Below, piece after piece: positions 51,325 through 59,808 of a DNA stretch of 64,000 nucleotides (positions within the stretch are counted from its first letter, which is position 1; the number at the start of each line of letters is the position of its first letter). The notes under the pieces were generated by a model, which saw nothing but the letters and a program-made list of their open reading frames with translations, was not told where the DNA came from and made no database searches. Made by a program: the position numbers and the translations under genes. Origin of the DNA: Amycolatopsis lurida (GTDB taxonomy: Bacteria > Actinomycetota > Actinomycetes > Mycobacteriales > Pseudonocardiaceae); assembly GCF_900105055.1 (NCBI RefSeq), contig NZ_FNTA01000004.1:1736001-1800000 (forward strand), written 5' to 3'.

Positions 51325-52395
51325 CTACTTCTCCCGCACCGGCACGGGCTTGCGACGGCGGAGCAGCAGCATGGCCGCGGCGCCGATCACGATGCCACCG
51401 CCCAGCAGCCCGAGCCCGACCACGGTCCGCGTCGAGTCCGCGGTCTGCGGCGGGATACCGCCCGCGGGCACCGTCCCCGGCACCGCGGGCTGCGCGGGTG
51501 CCGCGCCCGGTCCCGTACCGCCGGCGGGCTTCGCCACGAAGTTCCTCGGGATCCCGCAGCTCACGCCGCCGAGCACGACCGTCGTGCGGGCCTCGCGCAG
51601 ATCCTTGCCCTCCTCGTCACGCACGTGCGTGACGACGTCCACCTTCCAGCCCGCGACCGCGGTCACGTCACCGGCGCGCCAGCCGTCCTGCCGGATGAGC
51701 TGGTCGAAGGCGGTCACGCGGGAGACGGTCAGGTCGGAGGTGGTCTTGTCCTTGCTGAGGCTCTCGTTCTTGACCATCGACGGCGGGCCGAGCTTGAGTC
51801 CCTTGACGTCGATACCCGAAGCGCCGGACGGCTTGAGGTCGCCGTTCTGGTCCCGCACCCAGATCTTGCCCACGCTCGTCGACGACGTCGCCTTGCCCGG
51901 CGCGGCACAGTCGACCGAGCTCTTCGCGCCTTCGAGTACCAGCACGGTGTTGTCGATCGGCTTCGCGCCGCCGCGCCCGTTGTCGATCAGGGCGTAGTTG
52001 CTTTCCGCGACCGCCGTCGGGACCGTGGTCTGCTGCAGCGCGGCGACCACGTTGTGATCGCGGCTGGCGATCCCGGCCGGGAACGGGCTCGGCGCGCCGT
52101 AGCGGCCCAGGTTGATGGCCCATTTGTCACCGAGGGTGCTCTGCTCGCCGGCGTCACGCGGGACGACGGTGCGGTCCGGGGAGAGTTTCGACTGGCCGGG
52201 GGTCAACGGCGAACGCTGGGTCTCGGTGATCAGCGATCCCGGGTTCCCGATGCGTACCGACGCCACGTTCGCGAACGACACGGGGCCGGTCTTCTCATCG
52301 ACGGCCTGCGTCGTCTGCGCCGAGGCGAGCCCCGGAACCGACACCAAAGCGAAGGCCGCCGTCGCGGCGGCCAGCTTCGTCACGAAACGAGTCAT
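51325..52395 (-). CDS. secreted surface protein with C-terminal anchor, probable sortase substrate
   Basis: A 356-residue protein. A signal peptide spans 1-26 (TKLAAATAAFALVSVPGLAS, cleavage after ASA). The body is beta-rich with two cysteines (SVDCAAPG; GVSCGIP). The end is Pro-rich, IPPQTADSTRTVVGLG, then a membrane helix (LLGGGIVIGAAAMLLL) and RRRKPV. That is the plan of a cell-wall sorting signal. The pentapeptide, however, would be PPQTA, not LPxTG, so recognition by the two class F sortases downstream is inferred from gene order. It is divergent from smtB-zur. I know no function for the body. Confidence 0.8.
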   Translation of the reverse strand: MTRFVTKLAAATAAFALVSVPGLASAQTTQAVDEKTGPVSFANVASVRIGNPGSLITETQRSPLTPGQSKLSPDRTVVPRDAGEQSTLGDKWAINLGRYGAPSPFPAGIASRDHNVVAALQQTTVPTAVAESNYALIDNGRGGAKPIDNTVLVLEGAKSSVDCAAPGKATSSTSVGKIWVRDQNGDLKPSGASGIDVKGLKLGPPSMVKNESLSKDKTTSDLTVSRVTAFDQLIRQDGWRAGDVTAVAGWKVDVVTHVRDEEGKDLREARTTVVLGGVSCGIPRNFVAKPAGGTGPGAAPAQPAVPGTVPAGGIPPQTADSTRTVVGLGLLGGGIVIGAAAMLLLRRRKPVPVREK

Positions 52396-52620
52396 GTCTC
52401 CCCACTGCCTCTCGGGCTTTCAGAGCGCGGTCGTCAGCGTGAAGCGACGAAACGCTCCGCGACAACCTTGCACCGTTGGCGACGACATGCGAAGTGGAAT
52501 GGTCATTTCTTCGCGAACTCACCCGAATGGCGCAGTAACGCCGCCCCCGAGTGGTCGCCCGGTCGGCGAACAGACCACCCGGGGGCGGGAACACTAAGAT
52601 GGACAGGACTGTTACTGGCA

Positions 52621-52637
52621 ATGACTTCGGAAATCAT
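52621..52637. promoter_or_regulatory. palindrome before smtB, candidate metal-regulator operator
   Basis: ATGACTTCGGAAATCAT is a 17-bp palindrome centred on G with seven of eight pairs matched. It lies 19 bp upstream of the chosen smtB start (52657) and just after the likely promoter. A site for SmtB itself is plausible. It does not match the Zur box well. Confidence 0.45.
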
Positions 52638-52656
52638 GATGGACATGGAGGCGGCG

Positions 52657-53040
52657 ATGGCTACGGTGACCCCGGAGTCGGCCGCCCCGGGCCTCACGGA
52701 AGACCCCGGACCGCATTCGTCGGCCCGTCCCCCCGCCGAACCCGCCGTGTCGGCCTCGCCCGCCGTCCTCGCGGACGCCGGCGACCTGCTCCGGGCACTC
52801 GCCGCACCCGTGCGCATCGCGATCGTGCTGCAACTGCGTGACGCGGACCGGTGCGTCCACGAACTGGTGGACACGCTCGATGTCGCGCAGCCGCTGATCA
52901 GCCAGCATCTGCGGGTGCTGAAGACCGCGGGTGTCGTACAGGGTGAGCGACGCGGCCGTGAGGTGGTGTACCGGCTGGTCGACGATCACCTTGCGCATAT
53001 CGTGGTGGACGCCGTAGCCCACGTTCAGGAGGGGAAGTGA
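52657..53040 (+). CDS. smtB: ArsR/SmtB-family zinc-responsive repressor
   Basis: A 127-residue winged-helix repressor. HTH: DVAQPLISQHLRVLKTAGVV, then GERRGREVVYRL. Metal sites: DRCVHEL at the alpha-3 helix (Cys and His), and the C-terminal alpha-5 helix DDHLAHIVVDAVAH with the Asp/His set that binds zinc. The mycobacterial homologue Rv2358 (SmtB) releases DNA when zinc is high and so frees zur. The ATG at 52657 has GGAGG 5 bp upstream; an ATG at 52621 lies in the palindrome and is less likely. The zur start lies 2 bp past the stop. Confidence 0.92.
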   Translation: MATVTPESAAPGLTEDPGPHSSARPPAEPAVSASPAVLADAGDLLRALAAPVRIAIVLQLRDADRCVHELVDTLDVAQPLISQHLRVLKTAGVVQGERRGREVVYRLVDDHLAHIVVDAVAHVQEGK

Positions 53041-53042
53041 GC

Positions 53043-53456
53043 ATGAGTCCGACGACGGCCAACAGTTCCGCGCCGGTGCCGGGACGCCGGTCGACGAAAC
53101 AGCGGGCCGCCGTGGTCGAGCTGCTCAAGGAGATCGACGACTTCCGTTCCGCCCAGGAACTGCACGACGAGCTGCGCAAACGCGGCGACGGGATCGGGCT
53201 CACCACGGTGTACCGGACGCTGCAGTCGCTCTCGGAGGCCGGCGAGATCGACGTCCTGCGCACCGACACCGGCGAGGCCATCTACCGGCGCTGCTCGTCG
53301 CATCACCACCATCACCTGGTGTGCCGGATCTGCGGCAGCACCGTCGAGGTCGAGGGGCCGGCCGTGGAGCGGTGGGCCGAGAAGATCGCCTCGGAGCACG
53401 GCTTCTCCGACATCAGCCACACCGTGGAGATCGTCGGGACCTGCTCCAACCACTGA
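53043..53456 (+). CDS. zur: zinc uptake repressor Zur (Fur family)
   Basis: A 137-residue Fur-type regulator. DNA-binding part: STKQRAAVVELLKEIDDFRS, then LTTVYRTLQSLSEAGEID. Metal-binding part: RCSSHHHHHLVCRICGSTVE with the CxxC, and a closing GTCSNH, together the structural zinc site; the His-rich stretch gives the regulatory site. With zinc bound, Zur blocks uptake genes. The ATG at 53043 has GGAGGGG 8 bp upstream; a GTG at 53037 overlaps the smtB stop. It converges on the TIGR03943/permease pair, which has a Zur-box-like site at its start. Confidence 0.94.
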   Translation: MSPTTANSSAPVPGRRSTKQRAAVVELLKEIDDFRSAQELHDELRKRGDGIGLTTVYRTLQSLSEAGEIDVLRTDTGEAIYRRCSSHHHHHLVCRICGSTVEVEGPAVERWAEKIASEHGFSDISHTVEIVGTCSNH

Positions 53457-53472
53457 CGGGCTGTGCGTCTCC

Positions 53473-54207
53473 TCAGTACTCGTACGGGTCCTTCGGCGCC
53501 GGCACCTGCCGCACCGAGGTGAGCGTGAAGTCCGGCATGTAGCTGTTCTCCCGCACCGCGGTCCCCGGCACCACCGTCCCGGTGACCTCCAGCCAGGTGT
53601 CGTCCCCGAACCCCGACGCGCCCTCGCCCACCATCCGCACGGTGATCGGGTAGGCGTCGGCGGCACAGCAGCCGATCACCATCCTGGCCAGCATCGTGTT
53701 GCCCTCGTTGTGCACCACGAACCCGGACAGCCGCACCGTCCGCCCGTTCAGCGAGCCGCTGGAGTCCCAGCCCGCCCGGCTGACGAACTCGTTGACCTCC
53801 AACGGGACCACGTCCCCGGCGGGCAGCGGCGGGAAGGCGGCCGCGTTACTCGCCGAAGCGCTTTGCGGCGCCCTGGCCTCGGTGCGGTTCACCGAGTCGG
53901 CGCCGAGCGCGGGCGGCGCGACCAGGAACACGGCCAGCACCGGCACCATCAGCAGCCAGGCCGACCGGGTGTTGTGGTCGTGCGCGTGGACGTCCCCGGA
54001 CACGACGGCGGCAGCGGCGGTCGCGCGGGCGGCCAGCAGGTCCCGGACGATCGCGACCGCGCCGAGCGCGACCATCACCGCGCCGCCGGCAATGATCCAC
54101 GGCTGCTGCGCGGGTTTGACGTACCGCAGGTAGTCGCCGTTGATCGTGATCTTGAGCAGCGCCCCGCCGAGCAGGATCAGCAGGATGTTCTGGGTCTCGC
54201 GTTTCAC
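53473..54207 (-). CDS. TIGR03943 family permease-associated protein
   Basis: A protein of about 244 residues: two or three membrane helices at the start (NILLILLGGALLKITINGDY; AGGAVMVALGAVAIVRDLLA), another near residue 90, and a soluble C-terminal domain outside the membrane. Its marks are VRLSGFVVHNEGNTMLARMV, then IGCCAADAYPI with a Cys pair and WLEVTGTVV. TIGR03943 proteins are always next to a DUF318-type permease and are thought to form a transporter, possibly for a metal. The GTG at 54207 overlaps the permease stop by 4 bp. The histidine-rich HAHDHNT segment might bind metal. Confidence 0.88.
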   Translation of the reverse strand: MKRETQNILLILLGGALLKITINGDYLRYVKPAQQPWIIAGGAVMVALGAVAIVRDLLAARATAAAAVVSGDVHAHDHNTRSAWLLMVPVLAVFLVAPPALGADSVNRTEARAPQSASASNAAAFPPLPAGDVVPLEVNEFVSRAGWDSSGSLNGRTVRLSGFVVHNEGNTMLARMVIGCCAADAYPITVRMVGEGASGFGDDTWLEVTGTVVPGTAVRENSYMPDFTLTSVRQVPAPKDPYEY

Positions 54208-55220
54208 ACGCCACCTCCGAGGATCAGCGTGCCCGAAACGACCGCGCAGCTGAGCGCGACGACGAACGTCACGGGCGCGAACCGCAGGGCGAACGATTTG
54301 CCGAAGGTGCCGGTCTGCAGCGCGAACAGCTTCACGTCGATCGCGGGCCCGACCACCAGGAACACCAGTTTCGGCAGCAGCGGCATCGCGGTCAGCGACG
54401 CGGCGACGAAGGCGTCGGCCTCGCTGCACAGCGCCAGCACGACCGCGAGCACGGCCATCACCAGCACGCCGAGCACGATCTGCTCCCCCAGAACTCCGAA
54501 CCACTTCGCGGGTACCAGGACGTTCATCGCGGCGGCGATCATCGCGCCGAGCACGAGGAAACCGCCCGCCTCGACCAGATCCGCCCGCGCGGTCTCGGCG
54601 AAGGTCTTCCAGCGCGAACCGTGCCGGACCTCGGGAAGACGCCGCAGAGCGCGCTCCGCGATCCAGTCGAGCTTGCCCCACTTCGCCCACAGCCAGCCCA
54701 TCACCATCGCCGTGGCGAGCGAACCGGCGAACCGGGCGAACACCATCTCCGGGTTCCCGGGGAACGCCACCGCGGTGGCGACCAGCACCACCGGGTTCAC
54801 CGCGGGTGCGGCCAGCAGGAACGTCAGCGCGGCCGCGGGCGCGACACCCTGGCCGATCAGCCGCCGGGCGACCGGCACCGACGCGCACTCACAACCCGGC
54901 AGCGCGACCCCGGCCAGCCCGGCGACACCGACGGCCGCACCGGCCCGGCGAGGGAGCACCTTCTCCAGTACCCGCGCGGGCACGAACGCCGCGATCGCGC
55001 CACTGATCAGCACCCCGAGCACCAGGAACGGCAACGCCTGCACACAGACCGCGACGAACACCGTCGAGCCGGTCCGCAGCGCGGGCACGTCGAACACCTG
55101 CTGGAGCCAGCTCTGCCCGAGGATCGCGATCAGCAGGATCGCGCAGAGCACCTCGATCGAGGTGATCTTGAACCGCCGGGCGGGCTTCCGCTCCGGGGCG
55201 CTCCTGGAAATGGTTTCCAT
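54204..55220 (-). CDS. DUF318/UPF0718-type permease
   Basis: A 338-residue protein with about nine membrane helices. Two symmetrical motifs mark the family: VALPGCECASVPVARRL near 110 and LALCSEADAFVAASL near 265. The first carries two Cys around Glu (CEC), fit to bind a metal ion. The family is present with TIGR03943 partners, and in streptomycetes such pairs occur in Zur-linked neighbourhoods, so zinc or a metal complex is a reasonable guess. A Zur-box-like palindrome overlaps its start codon. It follows the YbjN-like gene by 37 bp. Confidence 0.88.
   Translation of the reverse strand: METISRSAPERKPARRFKITSIEVLCAILLIAILGQSWLQQVFDVPALRTGSTVFVAVCVQALPFLVLGVLISGAIAAFVPARVLEKVLPRRAGAAVGVAGLAGVALPGCECASVPVARRLIGQGVAPAAALTFLLAAPAVNPVVLVATAVAFPGNPEMVFARFAGSLATAMVMGWLWAKWGKLDWIAERALRRLPEVRHGSRWKTFAETARADLVEAGGFLVLGAMIAAAMNVLVPAKWFGVLGEQIVLGVLVMAVLAVVLALCSEADAFVAASLTAMPLLPKLVFLVVGPAIDVKLFALQTGTFGKSFALRFAPVTFVVALSCAVVSGTLILGGGV
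55205..55219. promoter_or_regulatory. Zur-box-like palindrome overlapping the permease start
   Basis: TGGAAATGGTTTCCA agrees with the streptomycete Zur box TGAAAATGATTTTCA at 12 of 15 positions. It is an inverted repeat with 6-bp arms. It covers codons 1-5 of the permease, whose ATG is at 55218-55220. If the gene has a leaderless or very short transcript, Zur bound here would block it. zur itself lies 1.7 kb away. Confidence 0.5.
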
Positions 55221-55257
55221 GCGCGCGATGATGCCAGGTGACCCAGCGTTCCGGCGG

Positions 55258-55680
55258 TCACTCCCCGGGAGCGGTCCCCAGCAGGTCCGAACGCAGCTGC
55301 GACGCCGTCGAGACGACCAGCATGAGCAGCGTTCCGAGCGGCGAGGGTTCCATGCCCTCGGCCGGGAAGGCGTACCTCAGCGTGATGTCGATGCCCTTCT
55401 CCGAGCGCACGACACCGAGCGTCCCGAACAGGCCCTGACCGGCGCGTTCGGCCGCCGAGGCCGCGATCGCCGGGTCGTCCGGCAGGTCCCAGGCGACGAC
55501 GCAGGTCAGACTCAGCACGGTCAGCCCTTCGGCCAGCCGGGTCGCCTGGATGACGCACGGGACGTCCGCGTGCGAGAAGGTCAGCGCGCCGTCGTCGTCG
55601 ACGTGGACTTCGAGATAGCGCTCAAGGGCTTCCCGCGCGGAGGTGAGCAGGGCCGCCGTATCCGCCGCCTCGGTATTCAT
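55258..55680 (-). CDS. YbjN/CesT-like small protein
   Basis: A 140-residue soluble protein: an N-terminal helix (AALLTSAREALERYLEVHVD), then strands GALTFSHADVPCVIQATRL and GLTVLSLTCVVAWDLP, with a last helix GTLLMLVVSTASQLRSDLLG. This is the fold of YbjN and type III chaperone-like proteins, which are common next to uppS/recO in actinobacteria (the Rv2360c position). The function is unknown. It lies 34 bp after uppS and probably shares its transcript. Confidence 0.75.
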   Translation of the reverse strand: MNTEAADTAALLTSAREALERYLEVHVDDDGALTFSHADVPCVIQATRLAEGLTVLSLTCVVAWDLPDDPAIAASAAERAGQGLFGTLGVVRSEKGIDITLRYAFPAEGMEPSPLGTLLMLVVSTASQLRSDLLGTAPGE

Positions 55681-55714
55681 GCCGCCTCCGCGGGAAAAAG
55701 TACGTCGGCGGGAG

Positions 55715-56536
55715 TCATGAGGTTCCTTCCGAAGCCTTGTCGATGGCCCCGCCGAACCGGCGGTCCCGTTTCGCGAACTCGAGGCAGGCCCGCCACAGGT
55801 GGGTGCGGTCGAAGTCCGGGAAGAGCGTGTCCTGGTAGACCATCTCGGCGTAGGCCGACTGCCAGAGCAGGAAGTTCGACGTGCGCTGCTCCCCCGACGG
55901 CCGCAGGAACAGGTCCACGTCCGGCATGTCGGGCTGGTACAGGTACTTCCCGATGGTCTTCTCGGTGACCTTGTCCGGGTTCAGCTTCCCGTCGGCGACG
56001 TCCTGCGCGATCCGCCGCATGGCGTCGCCCAGCTCGGCGCGGCCGCCGTAGTTGACGCACATGGTCATGTTCAGCGCCGTGTTGTGCTTGGTCTTCTCCT
56101 CGGCGACCTGCAGTTCCTTGATGACGCTCGCCCACAGCTTGGGGCGGCGGCCCGCCCAGCGGATGCGGACGCCGATCGAACCGAGGTAGTCGACCTGGCG
56201 ACGGATGGTGTCGCGGTTGAAGCCCATCAGGAAACGGACCTCCTCCGGGCTCCGCTTCCAGTTCTCGGTGGAGAACGCGTACACCGACAGCCATTTGACG
56301 CCCAGTTCCACGGCACCGCTGGCGACGTCGATCATCACCGCTTCGCCGCGTTTGTGGCCTTCGATCCGCGGCAGTCCCCGCTGGTTGGCCCAGCGGCCGT
56401 TGCCGTCCATCACCAGCGCCACATGCTTCGGGAGGAGTTCCTTGGGGATCTCCGGCGGCCGGGCACCGGACGGATGCGGCTCCGGCGCGCGAAGTTCGAA
56501 TTGTGACGCCTTGTTCTCGCGTCCCCTGCGCAGCAC
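55715..56536 (-). CDS. uppS: isoprenyl (decaprenyl) diphosphate synthase, cis type
   Basis: A 273-residue cis-prenyltransferase that extends farnesyl or a similar diphosphate with isopentenyl units to make the lipid carrier for wall synthesis. [20 protein letters not shown] has the catalytic Asp. GHKRGEAVM and [15 protein letters not shown] follow. The end has [20 protein letters not shown] with the IPP-binding Arg/Ser residues. The mycobacterial counterpart Rv2361c makes decaprenyl diphosphate; chain length here is inferred from that. The start is GTG 56536. recO is 39 bp upstream. Confidence 0.95.
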   Translation of the reverse strand: MLRRGRENKASQFELRAPEPHPSGARPPEIPKELLPKHVALVMDGNGRWANQRGLPRIEGHKRGEAVMIDVASGAVELGVKWLSVYAFSTENWKRSPEEVRFLMGFNRDTIRRQVDYLGSIGVRIRWAGRRPKLWASVIKELQVAEEKTKHNTALNMTMCVNYGGRAELGDAMRRIAQDVADGKLNPDKVTEKTIGKYLYQPDMPDVDLFLRPSGEQRTSNFLLWQSAYAEMVYQDTLFPDFDRTHLWRACLEFAKRDRRFGGAIDKASEGTS

Positions 56537-56575
56537 CTTCGAGCCTCCCGATCGAGCGAACCTGTGCCTGCGACC

Positions 56576-57337
56576 CTACTGCGCCTGCGTGCTGGTCTCC
56601 CGCGCACGCCTCTCCACCAGCGGCAGCGACCGCAACTGACGCTCCAGATGCCACTGCAGATGGGCCGCGACCAGGCCGGACGCGTCCCGCCGCGGCACCG
56701 GCTGCGAAGCCTCGGCCACCGGCCACTCGCCGTGCAGCAGCGCCGCGAGCAGGGTCAGCACCTCCGGGGAGGGGTGGACACAGCCGGGAACTCGGCAATT
56801 CGGGCACATCGAGCCGCCGGCGGACACGCTGAACGCCTTGTGCGGCCCCGGCAGGCCGCAGCGGGCGCATTCGGTGATGGCGGGCGCCCAGCCGGCGTAG
56901 GCCATGGCCCGCAGGAAGAAGGCGTCGAGGATGAGGGAACTGTCCCGTTCCCCGCCCGCGAGCGCGCGAAGGGCTCCGACGACGAGCATGTAGAGCTTGA
57001 GCACCGGCTCGCCCTCTTCGGCGGACAACCGGTCCGCCGTCTCGGCGATGGCGCTCGCGGCGGTGTAGCGCTGGTAATCGGCCACCAGGGGCAGGGCGAA
57101 GGCGTCGACCGTCTCGACCTGGGTGATCACGTCGAGCGAGCGGCCGGTGTAGAACTGGACGTCGACGTGGCCGAACGGCTCCAGCCGCGCCCCGAAGCGC
57201 GATGACGTCCGACGCACGCCTTTCGCGACCGCACGGACCTTGCCGTGCCGCCGCGTGAGGAGGGTGACGATCCGGTCGGCCTCACCCAGCTTGTGCGTCC
57301 GCAACACCACTCCGGTGTCGCGATAGAGGTTCACCAC
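56576..57337 (-). CDS. recO: DNA repair protein RecO
   Basis: A 253-residue protein: an N-terminal OB fold (YRDTGVVLRTHKLGEADRIV, GKVRAVAKGVRR), a helical part, and a zinc site with four cysteines (ECARCGLPG; GSMCPNCR). RecO loads RecA on gapped DNA with RecR and pairs strands. The start codon is GTG, and two GTG follow each other at 57337 and 57334. The mycobacterial order recO-uppS is kept. It lies downstream of the CD225-like genes. Confidence 0.95.
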   Translation of the reverse strand: MVNLYRDTGVVLRTHKLGEADRIVTLLTRRHGKVRAVAKGVRRTSSRFGARLEPFGHVDVQFYTGRSLDVITQVETVDAFALPLVADYQRYTAASAIAETADRLSAEEGEPVLKLYMLVVGALRALAGGERDSSLILDAFFLRAMAYAGWAPAITECARCGLPGPHKAFSVSAGGSMCPNCRVPGCVHPSPEVLTLLAALLHGEWPVAEASQPVPRRDASGLVAAHLQWHLERQLRSLPLVERRARETSTQAQ

Positions 57338-57392
57338 CCCGACATCGTCCCACCCGGGACCGACATCGGGGTGGTGCGCCCCGGAATCGAAA

Positions 57393-57827
57393 TCAGCAGT
57401 AGCTGCCGTAGCAGCTGTACGTGGCCGTCGAAGCCGCGACGATCGAGATGATGATCATCACGATGCCGAACAGGCAGCCGACGCCGCCGATGATCGACGC
57501 GATCATGCACATGGTCCGCGTCGACCGTGACGCGTCCGCGGCGGCGGCGTAGTTGCCCTGCATCTTGTACGTGTTGACCTCGTTGGACTTCATGATCGCG
57601 AAGATCGCGATGATCCAGCAGAGGAAGATGCAGCCGATCGCCCAGCCCTTGTAGTCCTTGATGGCGTTGATGTCGCCACCGCCACCCGGCATACCGCCCG
57701 GTGCGCCGTAAGGGGAAGGCTGGCCGTACGGAGCGGGCTGACCGTAGGGAGCGGGCATGCCACCGGAGGGCGGCCCATAGCCAGGCTGCTGTCCGTAGGG
57801 CTGCTGCTGGCCGTAGGGGTTGGTCAT
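57393..57827 (-). CDS. CD225/dispanin-like membrane protein
   Basis: A 144-residue protein. The first 60 residues are a low-complexity PYGQP-rich tail (YGQQ, APYGQP repeats). Then come two membrane helices with KDYKGWAIGCIFLCWIIAIF, IMKSNEVNTYKMQGNYAAA, and a second helix IIGGVGCLFGIVMII. The core with W-x-I-G-C-I-F, A-I-x-x-S-x-x-V-x-x and G-x-x-x-A-A is that of the CD225/IFITM-like family. The next gene upstream is a close copy, with a helix region nearly the same, so they duplicated lately. The start ATG is at 57827. The function in bacteria is unknown. Confidence 0.88.
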   Translation of the reverse strand: MTNPYGQQQPYGQQPGYGPPSGGMPAPYGQPAPYGQPSPYGAPGGMPGGGGDINAIKDYKGWAIGCIFLCWIIAIFAIMKSNEVNTYKMQGNYAAAADASRSTRTMCMIASIIGGVGCLFGIVMIIISIVAASTATYSCYGSYC

Positions 57828-57865
57828 GAAAGTGGTCCTCGTTGTTCTTTCGGCTACGGGTCGGG

Positions 57866-58333
57866 CTAGATGCTCGCGGCGACCAGGACGATCCAGAGAA
57901 TGGAGAACAGGCAGCCGACCCCGCCGATGATCGAGGCGATCATGCACATGGTCTTGGTCGACTTCGACGCGTCCATGGCGGCGGCGTAGTTGCCCTGCAT
58001 CTTGTACGTGTTGACCTCATTGGACTTCATGATCGCGAAGATCGCGATGATCCAGCAGAGGAAGATGCACCCGATCGCCCAGCCCTTGTAGTCGGGGATC
58101 GAGTTGATGTCGCCGCCACCGGGCATGCCGCCCGGAGCGCCGTAGGGCGCGGGCTGACCGTACGGCGCGGGCTGACCATAAGGCGCCGGCTGGCCGTACG
58201 GCATCGGGTTCGCGCCGGAAGGCTGGCCGTACGGCGCGGGCGTGGCGCCGGACGGGGGTCCGTATCCGGGCTGAGGCTGCTGGCCATAGGGCTGCTGGCC
58301 GGGGCCGGGCTGCTGGCCGTACGGGTTCGTCAT
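57866..58333 (-). CDS. CD225/dispanin-like membrane protein, paralogue
   Basis: A 155-residue protein nearly the same as its neighbour at 57393 in the membrane part (GWAIGCIFLCWIIAIFAIM). A longer PYGQP-rich tail of 75 residues leads it. It has the same cysteines in helix 1. The ATG at 58333 is used, since MTNPYGQQP is the start shared with the copy; two codons upstream also fit. 55 bp separate it from the RDD gene. Confidence 0.88.
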   Translation of the reverse strand: MTNPYGQQPGPGQQPYGQQPQPGYGPPSGATPAPYGQPSGANPMPYGQPAPYGQPAPYGQPAPYGAPGGMPGGGDINSIPDYKGWAIGCIFLCWIIAIFAIMKSNEVNTYKMQGNYAAAMDASKSTKTMCMIASIIGGVGCLFSILWIVLVAASI

Positions 58334-58387
58334 CGGGTTCCCCACTTGTGTCGTGCTTCCCGACGGGTGGATCCCGCCGGTCGTTCC

Positions 58388-59662
58388 TTACTGCTGCGGT
58401 GTTCCGGGCCCGTTCGGCCCATCCGCTCCGGGCAACTGCTGCCTCAGCTGCTCCGGGGTGATCTTCTGCGTCGGCTCGGCTTCGTCGAACCCGGACGGTG
58501 CCTGCTGAGGCTGTTGCCCCGGGCGAAGGACCTGCGTCGGCTCGGACTCGCCCAGGGCCGGTCCAGGCTGGGACTCCGAGGACGGCGCCGCGGTTCCCTG
58601 CGGCTGCTGCCCGAACGGCTGGGACGGCTGCTGCCCGAACGCCTGTGGCTGTTGTGACTGCTGGGGCGCGCCGAAGGGCTGCTGCTGTTGCGGTTGCTGC
58701 TGCTGCCCGAACGGCGAGGGCGGCGCGGGGAACGACGACGAAGCCGGCTGCGGCGGCTCGGGGAATCCCGGCGACTGACCGAAGGGTGCCGACGCGGGCG
58801 CGGCGGCGGCTTCGCCCGGCACGACGACGGTGCTGAGGATCTTGTCGGCGAACGTCTGCTTCTTCTCGTCCCACAGCGGCCAGAGGTAACCGAGACCGCA
58901 GACCCAGCCGTCGAGGTTGTGGCACAGGTCGCGGACGAAGGCCATCAGCGGGCCGATCGGCTGCCCGTCGCTCTCGCGGACGAGCTTGATCTTCAGGATC
59001 TTCTTGCCGAGCGACTGGCCGGTGGTGCCCATCTTGATCCACCGGTTGTAGACGGTCCAGGCGAAGCCCGCGAGATAACCGAGACCGGCGATGAACAGAC
59101 CGAGTGTGTCAGGCCCCGTCGCCGAGATGATCATGCCGATGATCGGCAGCACGACGATCGGGCCGAAGTCGATGAGCGTCGCGCCCGCGCGCAGGCCCCA
59201 GTGGGCGTAGTCGGTCCGCGGGCCGAACTGGGTGGCCTGACCGAACGGCGAGGGCTGGCCCTGCTGACCGAACGGCGAAGCCTGACCCGGCTGCTGACCG
59301 AACGGCGACTGCGGCTGCGCGCCGAACGGCTGGTTCGACTGCTGGCCGAACGGCGACTGCGGCTGTTGCCCGAAGGGCGAAGCCTGGTCACCCTGCTGCG
59401 GCTGCTGCCCGAAAGGCGAAGCCTGATCGCTGGGCGTCTGCTGACCGAACGGCGAAGCCTGGCCACTCTGCTGCGGCTGCTGCCCGAAAGGCGAAGCCTG
59501 ATCGCCCGCCGCCTGCTGCCCGAACGGCGAGGACTGTTCTCCCGACGGCTGTCCGAACGGCTGCTGCGCCTGCGGTGACTGCGGCTGCCCGTCCCCCTGC
59601 GGGGGCCCGGATCCGGGCGGCGGCTGCTGTCCCGGCGGCTGCTGGCCGTAGGGAGTGGTCAT
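58388..59662 (-). CDS. RDD family protein with long Gln-rich tails
   Basis: A 424-residue protein in three parts. Residues 1-145 are repeats such as SPFGQQ and FGQQPQ. Residues 146-280 are the RDD domain: GLRAGATLIDFGPIVVLPII, then YNRWIKMGTTGQSLGKKIL with KLVRESDGQPIG. Residues 290-424 are again Pro/Gln-rich. The RDD domain has three membrane helices and is thought to move ions or small solutes. The tails are probably disordered and cytosolic. Tails of the same type occur in the CD225-like genes downstream, so they could interact. The ATG at 59662 begins MTTPYGQQP. Confidence 0.88.
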   Translation of the reverse strand: MTTPYGQQPPGQQPPPGSGPPQGDGQPQSPQAQQPFGQPSGEQSSPFGQQAAGDQASPFGQQPQQSGQASPFGQQTPSDQASPFGQQPQQGDQASPFGQQPQSPFGQQSNQPFGAQPQSPFGQQPGQASPFGQQGQPSPFGQATQFGPRTDYAHWGLRAGATLIDFGPIVVLPIIGMIISATGPDTLGLFIAGLGYLAGFAWTVYNRWIKMGTTGQSLGKKILKIKLVRESDGQPIGPLMAFVRDLCHNLDGWVCGLGYLWPLWDEKKQTFADKILSTVVVPGEAAAAPASAPFGQSPGFPEPPQPASSSFPAPPSPFGQQQQPQQQQPFGAPQQSQQPQAFGQQPSQPFGQQPQGTAAPSSESQPGPALGESEPTQVLRPGQQPQQAPSGFDEAEPTQKITPEQLRQQLPGADGPNGPGTPQQ

Positions 59663-59808
59663 CGAAATCCCCTCGCTGGTTCCTCGCCCCTGGCGCACGG
59701 GCCTCGTGCGGCGACCCGGGCTGAATGTACGGCATGGGTACACGCCGAGCAGACCGGTGCGCGGGAGCGTACTCGGTACCACCGACGATCCGGGCCTCGG
59801 CCCGGCAC

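Noticed and set aside
50881..52656. Long plus-strand frame leading into smtB
   Set aside because: It is antisense to the surface protein and sortase genes, which have signal peptides and catalytic motifs. SmtB begins at its own GGAGG site.
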